Positions 1 through 11,265 of a stretch of DNA of 64,000 nt are shown here, in pieces. The notes beneath the pieces are model-generated. The model made no database searches. It saw only the letters and a program-made list of their open reading frames with translations, and was not told where the DNA came from. Location of the stretch: the NCBI GenBank assembly GCA_002104905.1, contig MCFE01000328.1, positions 1 to 64,000 on the forward strand, in the 5' to 3' direction. Position numbers and translations under genes: made by a program. This DNA is from Basidiobolus meristosporus CBS 931.73. Lineage: Eukaryota; Basidiobolomycota; Basidiobolomycetes; Basidiobolales; Basidiobolaceae. The stretch's first letter is position 1. Every line of letters begins with the position of its first letter.

Positions 1-1700
1 GAGTACAGGGGGGTGACTCATCTTAAATTATCAACTAAGATCAATCTTAAGGCAATCGGTTAATTAATCACTCTGGAGTAGTAGTCATAATACTTCTTAT
101 GGATGTCACGACTTGAGAACCAATCGAAATATGAATACACCAACCAGACAGCCAGACATATTGATCAAACATTGCTTCAGCACAGTCACCATCCGACTTA
201 ATCAGCTGTCCCTATTGGCTGGCTTTGGGGCATATGTTGGAATACCAAATTTGCTGAACTAATCAAAACCATGGCTGTGGTTCGTACTATTTTGTTCACT
301 CTTCACTTCCACCATTGATCGGGAAACTCTACTTATGAATACATCTTGTGTAGAGGCAATGTAATATGTCAACTAGCCGATGGGAAAATTATTTGCGACA
401 ATAGTTAGGTGTGTTGTGTTGCCAAAGTCCCCAAGCGCCATACCAACAATGGCGTGGTATTGGGGCTTACTGATCCTGCGAAGCATGAGCATAGCAATGA
501 TTTTTTCTCTGACATTAGTCTAGAGATGTGACTGATTATTGAGTAATCGTGTGTAGTTTTGGGGCGCAAAACAATCAGAACCATTGGCAGTGTTATAGAT
601 CGAAGGTGGTTCAAGTCAGGTTGCATTGGTATTCCAGAACGAGCTCAACCGCGATAGAGAGTATCCAAAAATAAAAGGCAGAGTAATCGTCTATTCAGGA
701 TGGATTAGAAATAAGCTTTACCAAATATGCGGGTCTGAACAATTATGGTCTAGCATTAGATCCTTGCCAAGCCGACCTGCGGGGAATATTTAGGCTTCTA
801 AACAAAGAAAAGCTTTGGACCGTTGTTGAGGAGCTGAAGGTCAAGAGATCCTTCCTCATGATTCATGGGTTGTGCTTACTGATCTTTGAAGCAACCTATT
901 AAGCTGTTGATACCAATAAACTGGATACGTTCTCTACCATGGCTGCCTCCAATGCTGGTCAGATTAATATGACTGCAGACCGCTGTCTTCTTGTACCTGG
1001 GAGTCGGCCCATTTCAACCGCAAGCGTATACCGGAAAGGGCGGTTCGCCCTAAAGGTGCAGGCACTCATGGATGTTTCGCAGGGTGCTACTCATCTGACC
1101 AAGGCCAAGCTTCTTTAGTGGTGGAACAATATAGGTTGGTATTTATCCGCTTTTTCATAGTCGCAGGGACAATGGCCCCGTCGATTGTACTGCGTGGGCT
1201 TATCGTGAAACTCTACGCAGAAGGAATCTGTGCATGACTGGGAACAACACCCCCATCCTCTTCATTCGTAACCCCATCAAATTTCCAAACTTCGTTCACA
1301 CACCAACACTTAATCCGAAAAGAATCATCCAGATGCCAGAGTCCACTCATCAAACTAGATCTTGTTCCCAGACCACTAGGGATCCTGCCGCATAAGTACC
1401 TACTAGAGTTACACACTGAAACTTGTGACTGAGAAAGGCGAGTTCATGTATGTCAAATAGTACCATAAGGTTGATCAGTGAACAGCAACTTTTATCGATG
1501 AAGCTGTTGCAATGGTTTGTCAAGGATCCGGATTATGGGGTACAAGCTCTTTCTCTAACCATTGGGCAAAGGAACCACCACTCGTGGAATGCGTATATTC
1601 AGGTGATGGTCCTGAGCACGGGATTCATTTGATGTCATTAAAGCATGACCTCACAACGGCGTTCTGCCTCGTGAGGTTGGCAGAATGACAATTAACAAAG
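1..1700. other. Gene-poor stretch, no recognisable gene
   Basis: I find no open frame with a recognisable family here. Short open frames exist (a 58-codon frame starting at 939 on the plus strand, and 60-73 codon frames elsewhere), but none has a signal peptide, a promoter arrangement like that of the neighbouring genes, or a continuation through plausible introns. The stretch may hold decayed genes too old to recognise. Confidence 0.5.
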
Positions 1701-1911
1701 TTTCGAACACTACATAGTGAAAATGGAGTAGGTAACGCTCTCACCCTCTAACATGGTACCTAGTATAGGGACTTCATACATCGTGGTCGTATGTTCGCTC
1801 ACTCCAATGCCCATCAGTACCGTGATACTGTACATATGGCAGGTGATGAGTATGCACAAGCCGGAATGCTCTATCAAATCCCCATCAAATGCAGCCATTT
1901 CCCCCTCGATA

Positions 1912-2712
1912 TCATGCTCCATATACAAATTTCAACGCATGCACTACCGCCTGGATGATTGCAAAAACTGTCACCGGCGATAGAAAATATGAGCATAATC
2001 CACTAAATAGATAAAGGATCTTGCACGTGACTCGCATGAATTGGGTGTTGGCATTGATTTTTCGAGGGTGCGGGTTAAAATTACCGCAGTGTTCATGAAA
2101 TGTCCCAACATTGTGAGAAGTTGGCAGTCCGATCATCAAGTCACACCTACCATGCTTTTGCCGTCGATGTACGTAATTACCACCGCATGTCCGGCATTTT
2201 CAACTGCGTTATAAATTGCACGGGTGCATGAAGCAGTTGGATCCGAATCATCTCCGCTAAACCTGCTATGACCAAAATCCGGTTGATTGGGCCGCACTTT
2301 TTGGGGATTGACAACCCTCTTGTTGCCAAATATGGGACTCGTGATTGCAAAGCAACACGACTGTACCCCTTTAGCCCCTAAAGTGTAAAGAAGACTTGGT
2401 TTGATAAGCAGGTTGCAAAAACGTTGGAGATCAGTCAGGTATATGACTGTGGATCAACTCCACAGGGGAGTTCTAGAGTTCAATCAATCCAATAGCCTCC
2501 TAACCAATCAGCTCGCGTAAAGACCGAGCCCGATTGTTTGCATCAAGTTCATACTCATGTTTCAAACCCTTCTTTCAAGGCTGAGTTTTCTCCACCAAAA
2601 ATGTTGAACAGATTCACACTCGACCAGTGTCGATCAACGAAGATTTCTCCACATTGGTCTACTAGCAGAAACTGTGGGTAGTCAGTGCAACTCCACCACC
2701 ATCTATCGAGTC
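1912..2712 (-). pseudogene. Decayed coding remnants of unknown family
   Basis: On the minus strand an open frame without an early ATG runs 105 codons from 2453 to a stop at 2136-2138. It contains protein-like blocks such as CTRAIYNAVENAGHAVVITY. Another in-frame block lies at 2558-2712 (for example QFLLVDQCGEIFVD), ending at a TGA, and a 75-codon frame follows at 1912-2139. These pieces lie in order on one strand, separated by stops and frame changes, which suggests a broken multi-exon gene. I do not recognise the family, and I cannot exclude that introns rather than mutations separate the blocks. Confidence 0.25.
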
Positions 2713-3001
2713 CAGATCATGGAACTGTGCAAGGATATCATCGTCTCGTCATCAAGTTATGTTGTTTGAAGATAGGAGTGATACAGGTGCTATCGTTACA
2801 CTCGAATGCATTACAGCTTGTGGTTTATTATGTGGAATTAGTGAGGTCATACAAGGTTACATTGGAGAATTGTATCGTTTACACATTCAGCGTATATTAG
2901 ATCTAGTGTAATCAGGTTGATTGCTCGATAAGCAAACCCCCAAACATCATCTATACAGGTAAGTTTTATTTGTCCGTCAACTCATCACGCAATGAGCGTC
3001 A

Positions 3002-4666
3002 CTAGAATCGTCTCTGTGCAAGTAATCGCAGGCGGTCCATCCTATACTGCCCGTCGAATCTGTAAACCGGGACTTTTTCCGGCTCCGCACGAGATAATTT
3101 CATACGGGAAACTGTAATCACCAACATCAGCTTCAGGTTCAACATGGCAAAGTAGCGACCGGGACAGAACCTAGAGCCACCGCCGAACGGAAACACATTT
3201 TTGAATAGCCCCGTTTCGGTATTTTCCATGCTGAGATCAGTGTTGCCAGTAAAGCGATCGGGTAGGAATTTCTCCGGGTCTGGGAAATAGGACTTCTTGT
3301 TGTGTAACGGGAAGATGTTGATGGTGAGCTGAGAACGTTCTGGGACATAGTAACCAGCAAGCATCGTGCCGCTACGTGCAGTTCGAAGATTAAGAGGTAC
3401 ACTGGGGAATTGGCGCATGGTCTCAGTCAGCACAGCATGCGTGTACTTGAGTTTGTTCATATCTTCGTAGGTGATACGCTCAATAAAGGATCTATCCGAG
3501 ATATCTCCGAAAACTGACTCGAGCTCCGCAAGAAGATTCCTCTCCACTTCCGGATGCCGGGTGATCATATCCAAGAGAGATGCGAAAGTTCCCATGGTGG
3601 TATCAGATCCGGCGCTAAACATCTCACGCAAGTTCTGTCTAACGCTATCGCTGTTGTAGCTGCTCTCATTTTCGTTCTCCGGCATGGCCGACATGATGGC
3701 TGTCAGGAAATTAACCCGATACTTCGATGTAGACTTGCCATTTAATGCTTGACTACGTTTGTACTCTTCGACCTCCTGACGATACTCGTTGATGATGGTA
3801 TTCTCTACCTGGGTAAGCTGAGCAGTCATGGCCTTGTAGGCCTTGGCGCGTGTGGAGAAGGGAGGGATGTATTTCCACAAGAACTTGGGTGTGTAGACGA
3901 AGAATCCTAGTGCCTCGATGTATGAGCATAGGGCGTGACGGTAGCGCTCACCGATATCAGCATCGTCGTTAACACCCAAAGTGCCACTCTTGGCTGGCTG
4001 GGAGTGCTTTGGATAGACCTTATCAACCAGAGAAGGGAATTCCTTCTGAAGCTGCGCCCGTAAGCTTTCCATGCGTTTTCCAGTACTTGCTAATGCAATA
4101 ATATCCATGGTCAAGCTTTTCGACCATTCCAATACATCAATGTTAGAGTCCTCAGGAATGCTTTCCCAGATATCACACATCTCCCCGCAGAGGATTGCGG
4201 TTTGTTTAATACTTTCCCGCAAGAAAGGGACATTCATGAGAGCATGCTGCAAGAAGCGACGGTTATACTTCCACGTATCCAGGTTGTTATTCATGATGAT
4301 TCCCCTTTCGTGCATCTCGACCTGGCGCAAGCTTTCTGGGCAGGTATCACTTCGCAGAACAAACTCCGTCTTATTGGTGGTGTAGACTTCACGAATGAGC
4401 TTCTCATCGCAAATGAATATATGCGGCTTCGAGTTGAACAAGCTCAACTCGGCAATTTCGCCGTACTTTTCAGCTATGTAGTTGGCGAGCACACCGAAGT
4501 CCATCCCGCACTTTATCAGCAGGTGGATGTGTCCGATGAATGGAAGGGGGATGGGGCCTGGGGGACGAGAGCCTCGTTTCAGAAAGTAGTCTAGATAGAA
4601 GTAGATGCAGTATGTGACAAAAGCCGAGAGCAGCAACCTTCCGAGTTCTATGATCAATTGTAGCAT
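3002..4666 (-). CDS. Cytochrome P450 monooxygenase, membrane-anchored
   Basis: This is a heme-thiolate monooxygenase that would insert one oxygen atom into an unknown substrate using electrons from an ER P450 reductase. Numbering from the upstream ATG at 4729, the order is: hydrophobic anchor about 30-50, proline hinge PPGP (56-59), I-helix AGSDTT (373-378), ExxR E436-R439, PERF-like PDRF (490-493), and heme loop FGGGSRFCPG (515-524) with the cysteine ligand at 522. It is intronless, unlike most neighbours. I prefer the second Met (residue 22, ATG at 4666), giving 554 residues, because a TATA-like GATATAAAG lies only about 25 bp before the first ATG, where transcription itself should begin. 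The longer 575-residue form is possible. The CYP family cannot be assigned by eye. Confidence 0.93.
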   Translation of the reverse strand: MLQLIIELGRLLLSAFVTYCIYFYLDYFLKRGSRPPGPIPLPFIGHIHLLIKCGMDFGVLANYIAEKYGEIAELSLFNSKPHIFICDEKLIREVYTTNKTEFVLRSDTCPESLRQVEMHERGIIMNNNLDTWKYNRRFLQHALMNVPFLRESIKQTAILCGEMCDIWESIPEDSNIDVLEWSKSLTMDIIALASTGKRMESLRAQLQKEFPSLVDKVYPKHSQPAKSGTLGVNDDADIGERYRHALCSYIEALGFFVYTPKFLWKYIPPFSTRAKAYKAMTAQLTQVENTIINEYRQEVEEYKRSQALNGKSTSKYRVNFLTAIMSAMPENENESSYNSDSVRQNLREMFSAGSDTTMGTFASLLDMITRHPEVERNLLAELESVFGDISDRSFIERITYEDMNKLKYTHAVLTETMRQFPSVPLNLRTARSGTMLAGYYVPERSQLTINIFPLHNKKSYFPDPEKFLPDRFTGNTDLSMENTETGLFKNVFPFGGGSRFCPGRYFAMLNLKLMLVITVSRMKLSRAEPEKVPVYRFDGQYRMDRLRLLAQRRF

Positions 4667-4750
4667 GGCTAAATTGTTCGACCAGTGAGAAGGGGGAAAA
4701 GCTAGAAACGCAAGTTGGATTGCAACCAAAAAGCTGAGTGCAGGGTCTCG

Positions 4751-4759
4751 CTTTATATC
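4751..4759 (-). promoter_or_regulatory. TATA box of the P450 gene
   Basis: GATATAAAG on the minus strand lies 85-93 bp before the preferred P450 ATG (4666) but only 22-30 bp before the alternative ATG (4729). Normal TATA-to-start spacing would place the transcript 5' end at about 4725, which favours the downstream ATG. Confidence 0.5.
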
Positions 4760-6231
4760 TGAGGGAGGATCTAGATCGAGGGTGATTTAGGAATCTAACA
4801 TGATTTTTTTCGGTCAAAGAAACGAGAGGTTACATGCGTAACGGCCAGGTGACACAGCGCATGCAGTGCAGTGGGTCGTAATAGCCCAGGAGCCAGAAGG
4901 GTGTAGGTCTCTTGGGTATCGTACCACAATGAATTCAGCAGTCATGTATTATATAGATGGTGAAATGCCCCCCTTACATGTTCTTGAAAAGCAAATCCAA
5001 GTTCAATTAATTCCTCTATCATAAACTGGCTTTTACAACAAACCAGTTCTCCTCGCTTCGCCAGATATCAATTAGTACTTGGTGCAGTTGACCTTCTCCC
5101 CTACTTGCTCCATTCCTGTTCTTGATACTTTTCTCCGGACTCAATGTACTACGTTCAAATACGGCCGTCAGCGTTAATTACTTACCGCGGGGAAAAAACG
5201 TGGATCATAGGTTGACTTTTATGAGGTATATCTCCCTGACCTGTTGAGCGTCTCGTGGGTGCAGCTTAATGCCTAGCCCCATTGCCAAGGATTGGGCTAT
5301 CACAGGCCACTATTTCGTTCCATTGGACGCACCGTTGGTTATCAACTTCAGGCGCAGATACCTGATTGTCCACTAGTATAGAGTTAGGGCTGGGGCTATA
5401 TACCCCGCCCTGGAATACACGCCGTTTATTTCGAGGGCACCTTCGTGATAATTGAAGTTATCTCACTATTTGCCATTGCATTATTTTGAAGAGTTCGAGG
5501 CTATGTTCAGGTCCTTAACGAAATGCAGAACATACATGGGTCAAAGTGATCACCTCAACTGAGTCGGTCGCGGTGCGATATGGGCTTATTTACAGTTTTG
5601 ACAGGCCTTCCTAAAACTAATTTTACTCTACCTTTCAGTACAATAGCCATCCAGAGTTGCATTTTTTGTTGCATGATGCAATCAAGCTTGATGGGCTGAT
5701 TACTGTTCCACTAGTAGAATGATTTACTTTGAGGCAGGTGTAGAAACTTGGACGTTTAAGAATGAAAGTGAGCTATGCACTGACTCGATGAACAAGAATA
5801 GCCCGAACAGCTTGAGGTTGTATTTGTAAATTACATCACATAATGAAGTATGTTATAAAACATTGATTTGAACATTCATTAATGGAATATACCTCAGTGA
5901 TCTAGCTGCCATCTAAACTAGCTATATAAGCGTTTCAAGTACAATCAGCACAGCATTACTATATGTATATATATATACATACCATGGAGTAGTGTATAGG
6001 ATGTAGGTTTAACACCATGGAATAGTATGCATGCATGTAGCCTTGAAACAAATCTTATAGAGGCCGCAAAAATACATAGGCGTATTGCTTATTCAAATGG
6101 CTTTGTTTGAAGTGGTCAGGCTACAGAGTGCTCCTGGGTGTATTCGCTAACATTGACTCATTGCGTAAGAGTCCAGTGAATCTCATGTCTCACAGCAAAG
6201 TCACTCAAATCATAACATTGAGTAGGCAGTG
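4760..6231. other. Intergenic region with AT dinucleotide run
   Basis: No coding frame is recognised. A short TA-rich run lies at about 5960-5980, and a near-duplicate of roughly 25 bp built on ACCATGGARTAGT occurs at about 5981 and 6013. The region lies between the P450 promoter and the first NmrA-like remnant. Confidence 0.5.
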
Positions 6232-7150
6232 ATTGATAATTCTCATGCTCAGTCATTGGCACAGGGGTTAACTGGAGTAGATGTGGTCGTTACCCTAAGG
6301 TCTTGGCCGATGCCTAATGTAATCCCTCCGATCAGCATGGGCGAGGAATCTTAGTGCCATACACAATCTACAATAATAAGCTAATCATCACTGGTTAGTG
6401 GAGATTACGCAAACGTGACTACCGTGTAGAATAGCTCTAGGATTCAAACTTGATATCACCAAGGCATGGATGATGAGCACGGTCGGGAATGGGCACTTTC
6501 GAACATCCAACCCATACGTAACTTCTCCACCATTTGGCATCGACGTTACCACCGGGTCCTTCGCACTGTATGGCTCTGGAGACACCAAGCTCGATATCAC
6601 CAGTGCCAAGGATGTAGCCCGCTTCATCGCACACACTATCGGAGACAGCAAAAGTGAGAATCAAACCTACCATTTATCAGGGGACAGGCTCACCATGAAC
6701 CAAATAGTCGGCGAGCTAGCTGAGGTGACCAAGACCACCCCAACCATCACTCGCTTGGGGCACCCGGATCTCAAGCATCTGGAAGACCCGGAAAGCGGAG
6801 AGTTCATCCACGAGCATCTGAAAATCGAGGTCGAGGATGGAGTGTTTGAGCACACCATCATATCCAAGGGTGGGCACGACGATTTCCAATTCCGCACTCT
6901 CCGCGAGTTCTTAGCTGATCAAGTAGCTAGCAACTGAACCTGAGTCTGTATCAACCTCAACTATTCATAATAAACTACACTATCGTTATTTCATATCCAG
7001 TTCAGGATAGTTGGACGAAAATTTCGAATTCCGCACTCTCCGCAAGTTTTTAGTTGGCCAAGTAGCTGACAACTAGCCTTAAAAATGCACTGTAGTCAAC
7101 CATTCATAATAAATCATCATCCCGTTACTCGTTATCCAGTCTAGGAAAGT
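6232..7150 (+). pseudogene. NmrA-like oxidoreductase pseudogene, mosaic
   Basis: Three parts align with the intact genes downstream. (1) 6232-6293 is a diverged but gap-free match to exon 2, reading GVDVVV where the genes read GVDVVI. (2) 6514 to about 7008 is almost identical to the second half of exon 3 and the 3' flank of the gene at 11266-12239, beginning abruptly in mid-exon at the codons for YVTSPPFG and ending with the normal stop near 6937. (3) About 7013-7150 is a second, diverged copy of the last 20 codons (ending VADN) plus 3' flank. Exon 1, its promoter and the rest of exon 2 are missing. The simplest reading is an old dead copy whose middle was overwritten by a recent copy of the fourth gene. 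Confidence 0.85.
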
Positions 7151-7716
7151 TAGACATCGATTTTCGAAGTAGTCATTTTGCGAGGGATAAAACCTAATTC
7201 TGGTAAGCAAGACATGTATCCTTCCGGCAAGTGGTATGAGTAACCGCAGAACAATGCCTTTTCCAAGATTGGATAAGATCGTAGGACGCATTACTACCAT
7301 TCTAATCGGTATTTTTGTCCTCCCAACTCCGTAACCAAACATCTGATTCATACTACATACATGAGTAGCCATAATTAGCCTGTTCATGGCTTCCGGCTGA
7401 GTAATAGAACGGGATACTACGTATGGGCTGAGTTGCAAAAGCCACGATTTCCTAGTTGGCAATACCGCATGCGCTTAATATGAGTAGCCTTAGGAAGTAA
7501 CTAGATTTGATTGGATTATAACCGTGCTGTTGATAGAAGTGTATGTTCTCCAATGACTGTGATGGACTTGGGCTCCAATCACCGTTGATAGGTTCGCTTA
7601 GGCCAAGGCATCAGGTTGCTTGTAAATTGGTGCTTACACTAATCATACGTCAGATTTTACTTGTAAGCATTGACCATACCATTCAAGGTTGAACCATCCA
7701 CTCCTAGCCACGTGAT
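7151..7716. other. Intergenic spacer in the NmrA array
   Basis: This stretch separates the mosaic pseudogene from the promoter of the next NmrA-like gene. I see no coding frame that continues the family and no recognisable RNA gene. Confidence 0.5.
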
Positions 7717-7825
7717 ATGTACCTCGCTAGTTTGTCCGCTAGAGGTTTCTCCGCCACAAGCCTTACCCTTCCTGGCCTTCTAAGAACATCCACAATCCTC
7801 AGGATTTGTCAGCGAGGTCTGTGCT

Positions 7826-7831
7826 TATATA
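7826..7831 (+). promoter_or_regulatory. TATA box of NmrA-like gene at 7877
   Basis: TATATA lies 46-51 bp before the ATG at 7877. The same element, in identical context, precedes the near-identical gene at 11266 (11215-11220), so the duplicated unit includes the core promoter. Confidence 0.6.
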
Positions 7832-7876
7832 CAGCCCGGAAGGTCCCCTCTTCTGCAGAACAATTGAGAACGAAAC

Positions 7877-8850
7877 ATGACTGGATTCAGATCTATTGCT
7901 GTTGCTGGTGGCCTCGGGTATTTTGGCAGTGAGATCGTCCAAGCCTTGCTACAGCATGGATACACCCAAGTGAAGATCTTGTCTCGCAAGAACCAGGTTG
8001 GCGTCACAGCCATTCATCTCGGTGTTTGCATGGTTCTAATCTTTGATCTCCGATGTTACAGAATCACCCCAACCCCAATGTTCAAGTGGTGGCCATTGAC
8101 TACTCCAATGCCCAGACATTGGTGGAGGCACTGTCCGGGGTGGATGTGGTCATTAGTGCGCTGAATGACTATGCCATCTTGGAGCCTCAGCTGGCCCTTA
8201 TCGAAGCATCAAAGAGAGCTGGAGTCAAGCGCTTTGTGCCCTCGGAGTATGCTGTCGATTCTGCAGGGTAAGACAATCTAGGCCCATCTCCAATGTGATC
8301 ACTCTAATCCTCATGGGACTAACTTAGGAAAGGCAGTCCCATCTGGGAGGCTAGCCAGGCTCTAGTGAAGAGTCTCAAAGAGTCAGGACTACCATACACC
8401 ATCTATCAGAATGGTCTGTTCATGGAATACGTAACTTCTCCACCATTTGGCATCGACGTTACCACCGGGTCCTTCGCACTGTATGGCTCTGGGGACACCA
8501 AACTCGATATCACCAGTGCCAGGGATGTAGCCCGCTTCATCGCACACACTATCGGAGACAGCAAAAGTGAGAATCAAACCTACCATTTATCAGGGGACAG
8601 GCTCACCATGAACCAAATAGTCGGCGAGCTGGCTGAGGTGACCAAGACCACCCCAACCATCACTCGCTTGGAACACCCGGATCTCAAGCATCTGGAAGAC
8701 CCGGAAAGCGGAGAGTTCATCCACGAGCATCTGAAAATCGAGGTCGAGGATGGAGCGTTTGAGCACACCATCATATCCAAGGGTGGGCACGACGATTTCC
8801 AATTCCGCACTCTCCGCGAGTTCTTAACTGATCAAGTAGCTAGCAACTGA
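7877..8850 (+). CDS. NmrA-like NAD(P)-binding protein, array copy 2
   Basis: Predicted cytosolic Rossmann-fold protein of the NmrA/isoflavone-reductase-like atypical short-chain dehydrogenase group. Members are either NAD(P)H-dependent reductases of small aromatics or redox-sensing regulators; the substrate here is unknown. Exons 7877-7996, 8062-8267 and 8328-8850 (120, 206 and 523 nt) give 282 residues. Introns are 65 and 60 nt; the second has CTAAC before its AG. Nucleotide-binding glycines are G11, G14 and G17 in GGLGYFG. Conserved family blocks follow: GVDVVISAL, KRFVPSEY and SGLPYTIYQNGLFMEY. The coding sequence differs from the gene at 11266 by about five bases (two residues), whereas both flanks differ more. 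The family and gene model are well supported; function is not. Confidence 0.9.
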
Positions 8851-8869
8851 ATCTGAGTCTGTATCAACA

Positions 8870-9480
8870 TCATCTATTCACAATAAACCTCACCATCCTT
8901 ACTCATTGTTCAGTCCAGGAAAGTACAATTCAACATTTGACTTGAATTCGGATGCTTTCAGCTAGTGTATTGGCCACTAAGAAATCGTGAAAGAAGTATA
9001 GGGATCCGAAGGGTAATGTCATTTTCAAGATTGGGTAAGCCATACAGTGGCATTTTTGCCATTCTAGATCACTAGTATTGATTGCTCAACCAAATCTGAT
9101 TCCAAATCTGACCAACAATTGACACATGAGTAGCCATAATTAGTCTGGTTAAACATAGCAGCTGAATAAACGAGTGTTGTATATTAGTTGACCCCACTCT
9201 ATATGTTCTGTAAGAGTTACTCCACCCAAAGTTTATTTAGTGTGAAGAGAATCGTATTGGCCTACTTCCCAAGAAACTAATGTATTCCATTCGGCTCACA
9301 AATAGATTTCGGTAGCGACAGAATTAGGTTGATCTGAATCGTTATGCCGTCCGTGGTTCACCTCATGATATTCCAAGACTCTTGTCAGTTCAATGTGCCA
9401 GTTTACCAGTGAGCGAGCTCGTGTTTCTGTCACATATAGGTATATCTATCTACTAAGCAAAGCATTCCAGGTTATTTCTG
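8870..9480. other. Intergenic spacer in the NmrA array
   Basis: After a conserved 3' flank with an AATAAA-like CAATAAAC at about 8880 there is no recognisable gene until the promoter of the next array member. Homology to the other NmrA upstream regions begins again near 9490. Confidence 0.45.
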
Positions 9481-9649
9481 ACCACGTGATGTGTACTTCA
9501 CTGGTTTGTCCGCTTGAGGTTTCTCCGCAACCGACATCAGGCTCTCTGGCCTTCGATGATCGGTCAAACCTTCATCATTTGTCAGCAGGTCTCATGGTTA
9601 AATAGACAAAGGAAGATGCCGAGTGATGCAGAACAATTGGAATCAAAGA

Positions 9650-10623
9650 ATGACTGGATACAAATCTATTGCCGTTGCTGGTGGTCTTGGAAGCTTTGGG
9701 AGCAAGATCGTACAGGCCTTGTTGGATCAGGGATATCCTCAAGTGAAGGTCCTAACACGTAAGAACCAGGTACGATTCAATACCCTTGTGTCCATTGTCA
9801 CATTCTTCCTCCCCTTTGCTCATTTAACATCAACAGAGCCACCCAAACCCGAATGTAACCGTAGTCGCCGTTGACTATGCGGATACCAAATCACTGATTA
9901 ACGCACTCACCGGGGTAGATGTGGTCATTAGCGCGTTGAATGATTATGCCACCTTAGGCCCTCAATTGGCACTCATCGAAGCCTCAAAAATCACTGGGGT
10001 CAAACGATTTGTGCCCTCGGAGTATGTAACCGATACTACAGAGTAAGAAAGCCTTGATGAGTTTATTCCGAGTCTTCGCTAAGCCCAGTTCTAAATCCAG
10101 AAAAAACGAACCCGTATGGGAACCAAGTAGGTCTCTGGTGAATAGTCTCAAAGAGTCCGGGCTGCCATACACCATTTATCAGAATGGCCTGTTCATGGAG
10201 TATGTGATGTCACCTATGTTTGGTATTGATGTTTCTACCGGGTCCATCACACTGTATGGCTCTGGTAACACCAAGGTTGATATCACTAGTGCCAAAGATG
10301 TGGCCCGCTTTATCGCATACACAATTGGTGACACCAAGAGCGAGAACAGGACTTACCACGTGGCAGGCGAAAGACTCACCATGAATGAAATCGTAAGCGA
10401 GCTAGTTGAAGTCACCAAAATCACTCCAGTCATCACCCGCCAGGAGCTGGCAGACCTGACGCATCTAGAAGATTACGAAAGTGAGGAATATATTCACGAG
10501 CACGCCCGCTTCGAGGCAGAAAACGGAGGCTTCAGACAGGCGGCGATCAGTAACAGTGAATACCCCGATTTCCGATTCCGCACATTCCATGAGTTCCTAC
10601 ATGACACTCCACTCGACAAGTAG
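9650..10623 (+). CDS. NmrA-like NAD(P)-binding protein, array copy 3
   Basis: Same family and architecture as its neighbours but clearly diverged. Exons 9650-9769, 9837-10042 and 10101-10623 have exactly the same lengths (120, 206 and 523 nt) and phases, giving 282 residues; introns are 67 and 58 nt. The dinucleotide motif is GGLGSFG. Later blocks are GVDVVISALNDYA, KRFVPSEY and SGLPYTIYQNGLFMEY. The C-terminal third differs most from the other copies, and the last residues are TPLDK rather than QVASN. The preserved gene structure and conservative differences indicate that it is functional and has escaped the homogenisation seen between copies 2 and 4. A weak TTAAATAG lies about 50 bp before the ATG. 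Possible roles are the same as for the other copies. Confidence 0.88.
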
Positions 10624-10629
10624 CTCAAC

Positions 10630-11105
10630 TCTACTGCCATTTCCAAATCTACCCCATCCTTGCCACCAAGTCACATGATTGATGCCAATAAATGTTACAT
10701 TAATGCGTTTCCATTTGGTCACTTACTATGGTGGTACATGAAGTGAGGAATCACTTTCGTCTTATTTAAGGCTAGAGCCGTTCAACTGGTGACACTCCTA
10801 ATATATACGAAATCACTCATGTTGCTATTCTGTGTTGCTGGGTTCAATTAACAAACAGTCGTCATGAACATGGCCAACCAATATGATGAGCTTATTACAG
10901 GAGCGTTCCGCAGTACACTATGTGATGGATAAATGATGTGCAGCACTCCAACAATCATTCAAGTACTATGCTCAGAAGGTACACAGCATCCAAGGCCATC
11001 TAAGTGCTTACAATAAGTGCTGTGTGTGTACTTGTCATTTAGAAGTGTTAAGATTCAATCAATGATCGGATGACATAGGTAATCATCTAATGTACAGGTA
11101 CACTG
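10630..11105. other. Intergenic spacer in the NmrA array
   Basis: No family-like coding sequence. A 22-codon frame beginning ATG at 10864 follows a TATATA run at about 10801-10806, but it is too short to call. Homology to the promoter of copy 2 begins at about 11106. Confidence 0.45.
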
Positions 11106-11265
11106 CAAGTATTCACTAATTTGTCCGCCCGAGGTTTCTCCGCCACGAGTCTTACCCTCCCTGGCCTTCTAAGAACATCCACAATCCTCAGGATTTGTCA
11201 GCGAGGTCTGTGCTTATATACAGCCCGGAAGGTCCCCTCTTCTGCAGAACAATTGAGAACGAAAC

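Noticed and set aside
939-1115. 58-codon plus-strand frame
   Set aside because: No promoter, no family, no signal peptide and no linked exon.
6470-6937. Intact 155-codon NmrA-like gene
   Set aside because: Its start lies in unrelated sequence; exon 1 and the nucleotide-binding motif are absent and the homology begins in mid-exon.
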